Below are positions 1 to 7,562 of a stretch of DNA of 17,065 nucleotides, piece after piece; position 1 is the stretch's first letter; the number at the start of each line of letters is the position of its first letter. The translations under genes and the position numbers were made by a program. The notes under the pieces are model-generated. The model did not search any database. It was not told the DNA's origin and saw nothing but the letters and a program-made list of their open reading frames with translations. The stretch covers positions 1 to 17,065 of the forward strand of contig JAVYAJ010000434.1 in the NCBI GenBank assembly GCA_032229885.1, written 5' to 3'. This stretch comes from Anammoximicrobium sp032229885 (GTDB taxonomy: Bacteria; Planctomycetota; Planctomycetia; Pirellulales; Pirellulaceae).

Positions 1-15
1 ATGGCCTTCGGCCAA
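1..15. repeat. Edge of a dispersed GGCCTTCGGCC-type repeat
   Basis: The first 15 bases contain the palindromic core GGCCTTCGGCC. The same 15-mer occurs in reverse complement at 17038-17052, and the core recurs at 16970-16980. Several exact copies of an 11-base palindromic core in non-coding DNA suggest a dispersed intergenic repeat family cut by the window edge. No coding sequence can be supported for the open frame starting at base 1, because its translation runs straight through the 69-bp repeats. Confidence 0.45.
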
Positions 16-94
16 CACGCCGCCTGTCGTGTGTGGCGCGCAACAGTCATCCCACCCCAACACCACCTAACCCAGTCACGTGCCACTAACCCAC

Positions 95-163
95 AAGTGT
101 ACTGTACGAACCGGTGTACAAGATGCGCGCACGGTGCGCGCATGATACGAACTAAGGCTCTAA
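95..163. repeat. 69-bp direct repeat, copy 1, with internal hairpin
   Basis: This is the first of two near-identical 69-bp units whose starts are 93 bp apart; six of the 69 positions differ. It contains a TGTAC/GTACA inverted pair (104-120 region) and a perfect hairpin at 123-143, with 9-bp arms ATGCGCGCA/TGCGCGCAT around a CGG loop. It is non-coding by appearance. It could be a small mobile palindromic element, a paired regulator site, or a structured leader for the oxidoreductase gene 245 bp downstream. Confidence 0.8.
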
Positions 164-187
164 TGCGGGTCAGTGATCGTAAACTAA

Positions 188-256
188 AAGTGTACTGTAT
201 AGACCGGTGTACAAGATGCGCGCACGGCGCGCGCATGATACGCACTAAGACTCTAA
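188..256. repeat. 69-bp direct repeat, copy 2, with internal hairpin
   Basis: This is the second copy of the 69-bp unit, offset by exactly 93 bp from the first and separated from it by a 24-bp unrelated spacer. Differences from copy 1 are three adjacent bases at 200-202 and single changes at 228, 243 and 250. The change at 228 breaks the innermost A-T pair of the hairpin (216-236) when read as plus-strand RNA, but leaves a G-U wobble in minus-strand RNA. The other eight stem pairs are intact. Confidence 0.8.
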
Positions 257-313
257 GAGGTGTAGGGTGTCCGTCCTATTTCGTTCGGCTGATTTCATCG
301 GTCTAATGAAAAC

Positions 314-367
314 GATGGGACTAATAGGACTGATGGGGCCGATGGGACTGATGGGGTCGATGGGACG
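314..367. repeat. 9-bp tandem array (consensus GATGGGACT, six units)
   Basis: Six consecutive 9-bp units can be aligned here: GATGGGACT, AATAGGACT, GATGGGGCC, GATGGGACT, GATGGGGTC and GATGGGACG. The array lies 40 bp before the chosen start of the oxidoreductase gene and is in frame with it. A longer reading of that gene would therefore add a Gly-Leu-Met-Gly-Pro-Met type stretch, which is better explained as non-coding tandem repeat. The period of 9 with an alternating 18-bp pattern suggests growth by slippage. Confidence 0.8.
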
Positions 368-391
368 CGTCCGAGCAGATGGTTGTCCCGT

Positions 392-399
392 GGAGGGGG
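392..399 (+). promoter_or_regulatory. Ribosome binding site of the oxidoreductase gene
   Basis: A strong purine-rich GGAGGGGG lies 8 bases before the ATG at 408. It decides the start: the longer open frame from 267 has no such site and runs through the tandem array, whereas a start at 408 puts a twin-arginine signal at the N-terminus. Confidence 0.7.
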
Positions 400-407
400 T
401 AGAGACG

Positions 408-1673
408 ATGCTGAACCGAGTCACACGTCGGGGCTTTCTCGGCGGACTGGCGGCGGCCAGTGCGCCGCTGGTCGTGCGTGCTTCGGTGCTGGGCGCCGAA
501 GCGCCCAGCAATAACGTGCACGTCGGTTCGATCGGCGTCGGAGGACGCGGCGCTGGACTGATGTACGACGCGGCCGGCTGCGCACAGACCAAAGTCCTCG
601 CGGTCTGCGACGTATTTCAGGATCGCCGCGAGAAACACGCCGCGAATCTGAACCAGCGATATGGCACGAACGTGTGCACGCCGTATCGGGATCTGCGCGA
701 GCTGTTGGCGCGCGAGGACATCGACGCCGTCACGATCGGCACGCCGGATCACTGGCACGTTCCGGCCGCTCTGCTGGCCGTGCGGGCCGGCAAGGACGTG
801 TACGTCGAGAAGCCGCTGGGATTGAGCATCGAGGAAGACATCGCGATCCGTCGCGAGGTGCAACGCTATGGGGCCGTGTTTCAGTATGGAACGCAGCAGC
901 GCTCGCTGGCGCATATTCGCCATGGGTGTGAACTGGTCCGCAACGGTCGCGTCGGCAAAATCCAGCGCGTCGAGGTGACCGCGCCCAGCTATGGGTTCGA
1001 GGGCGGGTCGCTGACGCCCGAGCCCGTGCCCGATGGCTTGGATTACGATCTCTGGTTGGGTCCGGCGCCGTATCGACCCTACACCAAGGATCGCTGCACT
1101 AGCTGGGGCACGTACTGGGTCTCGGACAACGCCCACGGCTTTATCGGCGGGTGGGGCGCGCATCCGCTGACCGACATGGTGTGGGCGCTGGGCGACGACG
1201 CCGCGGCCGTGCCGGTCGAGTACGCGGCGTCGGGCGCGTTCGGCAGCGGATTGTTCGACGCGCCGTTCGACTGGGACGTGCACGGCACGTTTGCCGACGG
1301 AGTCGCCTTCCATTTCACGCCGGGCGACGACCGCGCGTCGATCTTTGGCGATCGGGGGGCGGTGCACCTGAGCCGCGGCGGGTTGAAAACAGAGCCTGAA
1401 TCTCTCGCCCGCGAGCGGATCGGCCCGAACGAAACACGGCTGTACGTCAGCAACCACCACATGGGAAACTTTCTGGACTGTGTTCGCACCCGCCGCCGCA
1501 CGGTCGCGCCCGTCGAAGTTGCCGTGCTGTCGGATTCGATCACGCAGCTCAGCATGATCGCCCTACGCACGGGTCGAAAACTGCGCTGGGATCCGCATCG
1601 CGAAACCATTGTGGACGACCCCGAAGCCGCGCGTCTGTTGTCGCGGGCCATGCGTCCGCCGTGGCATCTGTAG
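408..1673 (+). CDS. Tat-exported Gfo/Idh/MocA family oxidoreductase
   Basis: The 421-residue product is a probable NAD(P)-dependent sugar or cyclitol dehydrogenase of the Gfo/Idh/MocA family. A twin-arginine signal is visible at residues 6-29 (TRRGFLGG followed by a hydrophobic Ala-rich stretch), so it should be exported folded with its cofactor. The Rossmann nucleotide-binding loop is GVGGRG at 43-48, and the family EKP motif is at 134-136 inside VYVEKPLGLS. GTPDHWH (111-117) and GGWGAHPLTD (247-256) match conserved segments of the C-terminal substrate domain; His252 is a candidate catalytic residue. The length is normal for the planctomycete Tat subgroup. The next gene starts 104 bp downstream on the same strand. 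The substrate cannot be read from the sequence; the family call is secure. Confidence 0.93.
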   Translation: MLNRVTRRGFLGGLAAASAPLVVRASVLGAEAPSNNVHVGSIGVGGRGAGLMYDAAGCAQTKVLAVCDVFQDRREKHAANLNQRYGTNVCTPYRDLRELLAREDIDAVTIGTPDHWHVPAALLAVRAGKDVYVEKPLGLSIEEDIAIRREVQRYGAVFQYGTQQRSLAHIRHGCELVRNGRVGKIQRVEVTAPSYGFEGGSLTPEPVPDGLDYDLWLGPAPYRPYTKDRCTSWGTYWVSDNAHGFIGGWGAHPLTDMVWALGDDAAAVPVEYAASGAFGSGLFDAPFDWDVHGTFADGVAFHFTPGDDRASIFGDRGAVHLSRGGLKTEPESLARERIGPNETRLYVSNHHMGNFLDCVRTRRRTVAPVEVAVLSDSITQLSMIALRTGRKLRWDPHRETIVDDPEAARLLSRAMRPPWHL

Positions 1674-1777
1674 CGGCCGCGTTGTCGAACCGCTCGGACA
1701 CGTATCGGCCTTGATCCCGGTTCGCAAAACGCTGTTTGCACCCCTCGTTCCCACACTAGCCTCACGGAGTCGCCGCC

Positions 1778-4264
1778 ATGTTGTCGTTCCTTCGCGCCGC
1801 GCGGCGCACGCTCGTTGTCCCACTGTCTCTTGGCGTCCCGCTGTTGTTTTCCGTCACGCTGTCGCTCGCCCTCACGCTGTGTCTTGCCGTCGCCGCGTGT
1901 GCACAGGCGGCCGCGGATCCGTACGCGGACGCCGCCCGGTACGAGGCCGGCCAACCGCGCACGGCGCTGCTGGCGGTCGAAGCTCAGATCCGCGCCGCCA
2001 CGCCCGCCGAACTGGGGGCGATCGAGGCCGAGCTGTTGAAGATCCTGCAAGCCGAATCGACGACCCGCGACGCCCAAGATTGGGCGTGCCGGCAACTGCG
2101 TCAGGCCGGCTCGGAGCGGTCCGTCGCCGCATTGGTCGGCCTGCTGGACGATCCGCGGCTCGAGACCGTCGCGCGTTGGGCGTTGCAGAGCATCCCCGGC
2201 GAAAAGGTCGCCCGAGCGTTGCGAGACGCGCTGCCAACGCTGCCTCCCAAGTCCAAGGCCGGCGTGTTGCAGACGATCGGCTCGCGGCGCGATCGGGCAG
2301 CGGTCGCGGCGGTCGGTCCGCTGGCGAGCGATCCGGACGCCATGATCGCCGAGGCCGCGCTGTACGCGCTGGGCTGCATCGGCGGCAGCGAGGCGTTGGA
2401 CGCGGTGCGCCGCGCGGACGGCCCGGCCGAGTTGCACCGCTACCGCGAGCACACCGTGCTGCGGTGCGCCGAACAGATGGCGGTCGACGGCGAAACGGCC
2501 GCCGCGGCGCGCGTGTTTCGTGACGTCTTTGCCGGATCGGCCGATCCCGTGATCCGCGGCGCCGCGCTGCACGACGCGCTGCATACGGAACAAGCGTCGG
2601 CCGCCGATCTGGCGCTGGCCGCGCTGCAAGACGCCAGCCCCAGACTGCGCCGGACAGCCGCGAAACTGGTCTGCGAAGCGCACGATGTCCGGCTGCTGAA
2701 GGCCGTGCTGGACCAGTTGGCGTCGTGTCCCGCCGACGCCGTGGCCGCCATCTTCGACTTGGTCACCGATCCGGCGGCCGCCCCGGCCGCGAGCGCGGCG
2801 GTCCGAAGCGACAACGACGCGATTCGTCTGGCGGCGATCGGCGCGCTCGGACGAATCGGCGACGCGCGGACCGTCGCGATCCTGTTGGACATTGCGGCGG
2901 GCGACGACGGTCCGGCGCAGGCCGCGGCGCGGGACAGTCTGGGACGGCTGCGAGGCCGCGACGTGGATTCGGCGTTGGCCGCGATGATCGAGCAAGACTT
3001 GCCACGGCAGCGCGTGGCGGCGATCCGCGCGCTGGCCGCGCGCGGTGCGACATCGGCGACGCCTGTGCTGTTGAAAACCGCGCGGGATCCCGACGCTGCG
3101 ATTCGCACCGAGGCGATTGCCGCGCTCGGCGCGCTGGCCGACCGTTCGGCGCTGCCCGAACTGATCCAACTGCTGGTGGCGGATGCGCTGCCCGCCCAGC
3201 GAGCCGCGACGGAACAAGCGGTGTTGACGGTCTGTCAGCGGATCGGCGATGCCGACGCGACGTCGGCCGACTTGCTGGCAGCTTGGCCTCAGGCCGACGA
3301 CGCGGCTCGCGGCCTGCTGCTGCGAGTCCTGGCCAAAGTTCCGTCCGACGCCGCGCTAGCCGCCCTGCGCCGCGCGCGACAAGACCCCGATGCGACGCTG
3401 CGCGACGCGGCCATCCGGGGGCTGGCCGAGTGGCCGGACGCTCGCCCGATCACCGACCTGTCGGAAATCGTCCGTGCCGAGCAGAGCCTGACGCACCGAG
3501 TTCTCGCCCTGCGCGGCCTGGTGCGGATGGCCGCCTTGCCCGACGCGCCGCCGCTGTTCGAGAAAGCCGGGCTGCTCGGAGCGGCGCTGGCGCGAGCGCC
3601 GCGGATCGAAGACGCGAAGCTGGTGCTCGGCGCGCTCGGCGAGGTGCCGGACGTCGCGGCGTTGGAACTGGCCGCCGGACGATTGGGCGACTCCGAGTTG
3701 CAGATCGAGGCCGCCACGGCCGTCGTCAAGATCGCCAAGCGGATTCAGCGCACGCGCCCGGACGAAGCGAAAGCCGCGGTGCAAAAAATTCTCGATGTCT
3801 GCACGGCGCCCGCCGCGCGACAGTTGGCGGAAAACGCCTGGTTCGTCGTCGATTCGCAGCTCAACATCGCGCCGCAGGGCACGGCCAGCAGCCCGGACGG
3901 CTGGAAAGCGGACGGCGCGGCGGGCGACGCCCAGGCGGCGATCGACAACGATCCGGCGACGTACTGGGACGAAGAAGACGGCAAGAGCCTGTACCGGCTG
4001 GTGGTGACGCTGCCCCAGCCCGAACCGATCGTCGCCCTCAGTGTCCTGGGCTATCGGCACCACCAGTTTGCGCCGCGAGATTTCGAGATTTTATGTGACG
4101 GCCGCGTCGTCAAGAAAATCGAGAACGCTCAATACGAAGACAATCTATTGCTGGTGAAACTGGACGAAATCAGTTGCACGGTCGTCGAACTGAAGATCAC
4201 CGGCTACTATGGCGGGTCGCCGGCCATTCGTGAATTGGGCCTATACCGGGCGCAGAAAAAATAG
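1778..4264 (+). CDS. Exported HEAT-repeat protein with C-terminal discoidin-like domain
   Basis: The 828-residue product begins with a basic n-region and a long hydrophobic segment (10-40). VAAC at 38-41 fits a lipobox, so it may be a lipoprotein anchored at Cys41; a plain Sec cleavage after the following AQA is the alternative. Residues ~60-680 are a run of Ala/Leu/Arg-rich helical pairs typical of HEAT or PBS-lyase-type repeats, with recurring pieces such as AIRALAARG and AIAALGALAD, which usually form protein-binding solenoids. Residues ~696-828 resemble an F5/8 type C (discoidin, CBM32-like) jelly roll, with the hallmark AIDNDPATYWDEEDG (722-736). The start is supported by GGAG at 1766-1769. 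It probably shares a transcript with the oxidoreductase upstream. A role in carbohydrate or cell-surface recognition is inferred from the C-terminal domain; no catalytic residues are recognised. Confidence 0.85.
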   Translation: MLSFLRAARRTLVVPLSLGVPLLFSVTLSLALTLCLAVAACAQAAADPYADAARYEAGQPRTALLAVEAQIRAATPAELGAIEAELLKILQAESTTRDAQDWACRQLRQAGSERSVAALVGLLDDPRLETVARWALQSIPGEKVARALRDALPTLPPKSKAGVLQTIGSRRDRAAVAAVGPLASDPDAMIAEAALYALGCIGGSEALDAVRRADGPAELHRYREHTVLRCAEQMAVDGETAAAARVFRDVFAGSADPVIRGAALHDALHTEQASAADLALAALQDASPRLRRTAAKLVCEAHDVRLLKAVLDQLASCPADAVAAIFDLVTDPAAAPAASAAVRSDNDAIRLAAIGALGRIGDARTVAILLDIAAGDDGPAQAAARDSLGRLRGRDVDSALAAMIEQDLPRQRVAAIRALAARGATSATPVLLKTARDPDAAIRTEAIAALGALADRSALPELIQLLVADALPAQRAATEQAVLTVCQRIGDADATSADLLAAWPQADDAARGLLLRVLAKVPSDAALAALRRARQDPDATLRDAAIRGLAEWPDARPITDLSEIVRAEQSLTHRVLALRGLVRMAALPDAPPLFEKAGLLGAALARAPRIEDAKLVLGALGEVPDVAALELAAGRLGDSELQIEAATAVVKIAKRIQRTRPDEAKAAVQKILDVCTAPAARQLAENAWFVVDSQLNIAPQGTASSPDGWKADGAAGDAQAAIDNDPATYWDEEDGKSLYRLVVTLPQPEPIVALSVLGYRHHQFAPRDFEILCDGRVVKKIENAQYEDNLLLVKLDEISCTVVELKITGYYGGSPAIRELGLYRAQKK

Positions 4265-4274
4265 GAGCCTGGGA

Positions 4275-4292
4275 CGCCGGTCGCGCCCGGCG
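4275..4292 (+). terminator. Possible terminator hairpin after the HEAT-repeat gene
   Basis: CGCCGG and CCGGCG pair perfectly around a 6-base loop, starting 11 bases after the stop codon. There is no T-tract, so intrinsic termination is not established; it may only protect the 3' end of the transcript. Confidence 0.25.
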
Positions 4293-4327
4293 ACGACGAA
4301 CCGCGCGGGGGAGTCGAACGGACGCGA

Positions 4328-4388
4328 TGGAGGGTCACGCTCCGCGCGTGGCCGCAAGCGGACGGACGCGACGGAGCGCGTCCCTCCA
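4328..4388. repeat. Dispersed palindromic repeat (imperfect 17-bp inverted arms)
   Basis: The arms TGGAGGGTCACGCTCCG (4328-4344) and CGGAGCGCGTCCCTCCA (4372-4388) are reverse complements except at two positions, with a GC-rich middle that can pair further. Sequence of this kind, with ACGCTCCG and GGAGCGCGTCC segments, resembles intergenic repeats I recall from planctomycete and verrucomicrobial genomes; the family assignment is from memory and unchecked. It may also serve as a bidirectional transcription barrier between the convergent genes. Confidence 0.5.
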
Positions 4389-4441
4389 GAACGGCGCACC
4401 GCCCTGTGTTCGCTCGCCAGCGGTTTCGATTCCCATATATC

Positions 4442-4476
4442 TCGTCCCGGCTCGTTTTTCTGGTAATCCGGGACGA
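4442..4476. terminator. Stem-loop with 9-bp perfect stem between convergent genes
   Basis: TCGTCCCGG (4442-4450) and CCGGGACGA (4468-4476) are perfect reverse complements around a 17-base loop that includes five T residues. The position between convergent genes fits a shared terminator, but the T-run is in the loop and not after the stem, so the role is uncertain. Confidence 0.3.
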
Positions 4477-4839
4477 CTGTCCGTTCCATGTCCCATCAAT
4501 TCCGATTTGCGGCACTAGATTCTGATGTCTTTATCACGCCACTCCAGCCCGCCTTCGTGGTGAGTGGTTGTTGAGAAACCGATGCTACTTGCCGAATTAT
4601 GCAGACGGCCTCGCCTGAAGCCGCAAAGCGGCCAAGAGGGCTGCTGTTCTACGCAGGCGGTCAGGACTATCGGCAAGCCGGTCGATTTCGCAGCAGTCGG
4701 CGCTCGTAACCCAAGACACCAGTGAGGATAAGCCGCTGGTTCGGCCGGGCTTGCGTTTCGAGCACGAGATAGGCTGCGGGCGAGTCCGGCCCCCGCGGTG
4801 TCGCCCGCGCTGTAATTTGGACGACGCATCCCGGCGGGC

Positions 4840-4854
4840 CGCCGCGATGCGGCG
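4840..4854 (-). terminator. Possible terminator hairpin after the DUF2961 gene
   Basis: CGCCGC and GCGGCG form a perfect 6-bp stem with a 3-base loop, just beyond the stop codon of the minus-strand gene that ends at 4862. No T-tract follows. The very GC-rich surroundings make chance pairing likely, hence the low confidence. Confidence 0.25.
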
Positions 4855-4861
4855 CCGCGGA

Positions 4862-7468
4862 TCATTTCCACAGCCAGGAATCCAACGTCAGCTCGGCGTC
4901 GGTTGTGTTGGCGCCGGACGCGCTGCTCTCGCCGGGCGCCGCGGTACACTCGAACTCGAGTTGCACAAGCCCCGGAAGCCGGAGTCCCTCGGCCGGAACA
5001 GTCCACTCGACGACCGCCTGGGCGTCTGCGCCCGGGCGAAGGTCGGTAGGGGGCGCCGTGGGCGGGCTCCGCGTCACGTTTGAGGGCGCCTCCGGCGACC
5101 CAAGACGAACCTGCCATCGGCCTTGTTCGGGCGACAGACTGCCGCGCAGACCAAGTTTAACCACTGTCGCCCGCCCGATCGGCGCCAACGCGGTAAACAC
5201 GGCTTTGCCGCCGAGCGGCGAACGCAACCGGACGGCGCCCCAGCCGGACCATTCGAAGCGTCCTTGTTTGGGCAGCCGAGCAACCAAGCCGTCCCGGACT
5301 ACGGGAGGGGCGAGATCCTCGAACTCGAACGTGCCGTCGGCCGCGATCGGCGGGAGATCGATCCGAACCTGGGCCAACTTCAGCAGGTAGGCCGAACTGT
5401 CCTGGGGTTTCGTCTGGCAGATGAATCGCAGAACGCCCGGCTGATCCGGCGCAGGATTTCGGAACGGCAACGGATACTCGGTGACCGTGTCGCGCAGCGA
5501 GCGCAGGTCGTGGCCAACGAACACGGGGGCGCGCATCGGAACGCTGCCCAGCACCCGACCGAGGTAGAACGCGTCGCCGTGCGGAGACTTCGGCGGGTTG
5601 GTCGCGTCGCTCCGAGACAAGACATCCAGCTCGAACGTGCCCCGATTCGGACCCCACAGCGAGTTCGTGCCGACGGAAAAGTACCTGCTCGACGGGAACA
5701 GCGTCACACAATCGAGATAATCGCCCGCCCGATCCGCGACGTAGTGCAGGTATCGCCCCTGGCTTGGATGGTAGTTGTGGTCAATGTCCTCCACCACCTG
5801 TGCCTCGCCGCCGTGAGCCGCAGACGACACGACGAGTTCCGCGGCCTCGAGCTCGCAGAACAACCGTGAATCGCGGGCCGCTGGCGTGGTCTCGAACCTC
5901 GAATACGGCAGCGTCTCAGGCCGTTCGGGCAACGGCGGCGCGGCAAACGGAGTCGAATCGAAACGGTACCAGAAGGCCAAGGCAGTGGCCGCGGTCGGAG
6001 CGCCCGCAGCCTGGACGCCCGGGGTAAAGCGGAACGCGGCTTGTGATGTGAACGACGGTGGATCCGTCAGAAAATAGCGAGTGACGCCGGCGAATCGATC
6101 GTCATATAAGGGATGGTTCCAGAGCGGGCGATTGCCGATGCCGCCGCCGTACTGGCCCATGAACCACAAGGGGATGATCCCCTGACCCAGAACGGGCGGT
6201 GCGTCGTCGCATTGCAGCGACAGATGGCAATTGTGAACGGCGAGCGGGTAGCGATCGCCGCCGGTGGTAAACAGCCCCAGACCGACCAATCGCCCCGCGC
6301 CGGGTACGCGCAACAACAGTTCGGGATCGGCGGTAGGCGCAACCGGTCGAACGACGCGTAGCGCACACAGGCGGCCGCACGATCGTCCGTCCTGTGCGTC
6401 CAACGGTGCGATCCGCGCAAACAGTTCGCCGGTAAATCGCATCTGGTCCGAACGATTGACCAGATCGATGCGCAGGCCGTTGGCAAACGGCGCCGGCAGA
6501 TTGAAGTAAAAAGTGTCTTCGGGAAAGTAAAACCGCGGCTTGTCGACGGCCCAGGGATAGCGCAACCCCGCCGCCAACGTGCCGTTGAAGCGATGCCAAC
6601 GGTGGGTGATCCAGGGATGCGGCAGGCCGACAAGCTCGGGCAAGGGCAAACGTATGGCCGGTTCGTCGGCGCCGTCGTAGCGCAGCTCGACGACGACATT
6701 GCGGAGCGTGCCGTTGAGCGCCGGATTGATGTGGATCTCCAATTGCACCAGCTCGCCGCTGCCCGGTGCGTCGAGCACCGTCAGACGCTCGCCGGCCTGC
6801 AGGACGAACGCGTGCCGCCTGCGCGGAACATCGCGATAGACCACGTCGGGGAACGAGACGCCGCCACGGAGGATTTCCGCGGCCGTCCGCAGCTCGTTTG
6901 CGTAGCGTCCTCGCGGATCGGGCGAGGCGGTCAGCACGGGCGTCTGGGCTGGAAACGTCCGATAGCTCAGAAAGTATCCGAGCCGCGGCTTGTCGACGAC
7001 GATCCGCAGCGACTGCGCAAAACCTACCGGCGCAATCAGGTGACGCAGCGGTCCGCCGCTAAAGACCAGCGGCGTCGGGAATAGCGGCGCGTCGGGTCCG
7101 GCGGTGTCCGCAGTCGCCGCCTCTGCCGCAGAAATCGTGGGATCCAACGCGCCGGTCCAGAGCTTTTGATCGTCGACCCACAGCGTCATCGTTGCTGCGC
7201 CGTCGGCGAGCAATACATGATCCAGGACACCCGGTCCGCGGACGTCGAGCAGCGCAAAGCCGCCCTCGCACGAGTCGAGTTCGGGCTGTCCCGGCAGATG
7301 CCCGATCGTATGCCGCTGGCCCTGGGGCGGCCAAGACATCCAGCGCCAGTCCGTCAAGCTGCTGGCGGATCCCGGCACCGGCGACGCGGCGCCGCCTGCA
7401 TCCCGTGCCGTGACGGCAATCGCCAACGTCGCGACGCCGCTCAGAATCATTACGTGCAAGCCTCTCAC
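4862..7468 (-). CDS. Exported DUF2961 (GH172-like) family protein
   Basis: The 868-residue product has an N-terminal signal-like segment (residues 2-25). Residues ~40-510 resemble DUF2961, the family that founded glycoside hydrolase family 172 (difructose dianhydride and arabinofuranose-processing enzymes). Family-like pieces are an N-terminal Trp-rich segment with CEGG and VRGPGVLDHVLL (67-87), RYDGADEPAIRLPLPELVG (263-281) and FWYRFDSTPFAAPP (499-512). Residues ~540-868 are a further β-rich region, longer than in the usual family member and not identified. Two starts are possible. GTG at 7468 has GAGG 7 bases before it and gives a basic n-region. ATG at 7450 has GAGAGG about 10 bases before it. 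I chose the GTG. The gene lies 94 bp after the methionine-synthase-like gene. The match is divergent, so activity is not assured. Confidence 0.65.
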   Translation of the reverse strand: MRGLHVMILSGVATLAIAVTARDAGGAASPVPGSASSLTDWRWMSWPPQGQRHTIGHLPGQPELDSCEGGFALLDVRGPGVLDHVLLADGAATMTLWVDDQKLWTGALDPTISAAEAATADTAGPDAPLFPTPLVFSGGPLRHLIAPVGFAQSLRIVVDKPRLGYFLSYRTFPAQTPVLTASPDPRGRYANELRTAAEILRGGVSFPDVVYRDVPRRRHAFVLQAGERLTVLDAPGSGELVQLEIHINPALNGTLRNVVVELRYDGADEPAIRLPLPELVGLPHPWITHRWHRFNGTLAAGLRYPWAVDKPRFYFPEDTFYFNLPAPFANGLRIDLVNRSDQMRFTGELFARIAPLDAQDGRSCGRLCALRVVRPVAPTADPELLLRVPGAGRLVGLGLFTTGGDRYPLAVHNCHLSLQCDDAPPVLGQGIIPLWFMGQYGGGIGNRPLWNHPLYDDRFAGVTRYFLTDPPSFTSQAAFRFTPGVQAAGAPTAATALAFWYRFDSTPFAAPPLPERPETLPYSRFETTPAARDSRLFCELEAAELVVSSAAHGGEAQVVEDIDHNYHPSQGRYLHYVADRAGDYLDCVTLFPSSRYFSVGTNSLWGPNRGTFELDVLSRSDATNPPKSPHGDAFYLGRVLGSVPMRAPVFVGHDLRSLRDTVTEYPLPFRNPAPDQPGVLRFICQTKPQDSSAYLLKLAQVRIDLPPIAADGTFEFEDLAPPVVRDGLVARLPKQGRFEWSGWGAVRLRSPLGGKAVFTALAPIGRATVVKLGLRGSLSPEQGRWQVRLGSPEAPSNVTRSPPTAPPTDLRPGADAQAVVEWTVPAEGLRLPGLVQLEFECTAAPGESSASGANTTDAELTLDSWLWK

Positions 7469-7490
7469 AACCGCACCTCGGCTCCGACCA

Positions 7491-7508
7491 TCCCGCCAGA
7501 CGGCGGGA
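7491..7508 (-). other. Perfect 7-bp stem-loop in the gap between two co-directional genes
   Basis: TCCCGCC (7491-7497) and GGCGGGA (7502-7508) pair perfectly around a 4-base loop, 23 bp before the GTG start of the DUF2961 gene and after the stop of the methionine-synthase-like gene. No T-run follows on either strand. It could lower read-through or mark a processing site within one transcript. Confidence 0.35.
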
Positions 7509-7562
7509 GATCCTGAACGAGTCCTCTTGGGCAGGCAGCCGTCGGCCGGATCCGCGCCTCCG

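Larger units (their letters stand above)
4265..4861. other. 597-bp intergenic region between convergent genes
   Basis: Two convergently transcribed genes end on either side. The gap contains a 6-bp stem at 4275-4292, a dispersed-repeat hairpin at 4328-4388, a 9-bp stem with a 17-base loop at 4442-4476, a stretch that may be decayed coding sequence (4597-4801, minus strand), and a hairpin at 4840-4854. A 200-codon minus-strand frame crosses the right part but runs into the DUF2961 gene in another frame and resembles no family I know, so no intact gene is called. Confidence 0.6.

Noticed and set aside
267..407. 47-codon N-terminal extension of the oxidoreductase
   Set aside because: It translates the 9-bp tandem array and would bury the twin-arginine signal; the ATG at 408 has a strong ribosome binding site.
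1079..3217. 712-codon minus-strand open frame across the oxidoreductase and HEAT-repeat genes
   Set aside because: It is antisense to two well-supported genes, Arg/Gln-rich without domains, and explained by high GC content suppressing stop codons.
2725..4098. 457-codon plus-strand frame inside the HEAT-repeat gene
   Set aside because: The translation is mostly Arg, Gly and Ala, as expected of a shifted frame in GC-rich DNA; the main frame has signal peptide, repeats and discoidin motifs.
4421..4434. tRNA-like TTTCGATTCCC segment
   Set aside because: The flanking bases cannot form a T-stem and no acceptor, D or anticodon arms can be found around it.
4515..5117. 200-codon minus-strand frame covering the intergenic gap
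   Set aside because: Its first 80 or so codons overlap the DUF2961 gene in another frame, and there is no recognisable domain; only the possible decayed segment is reported.
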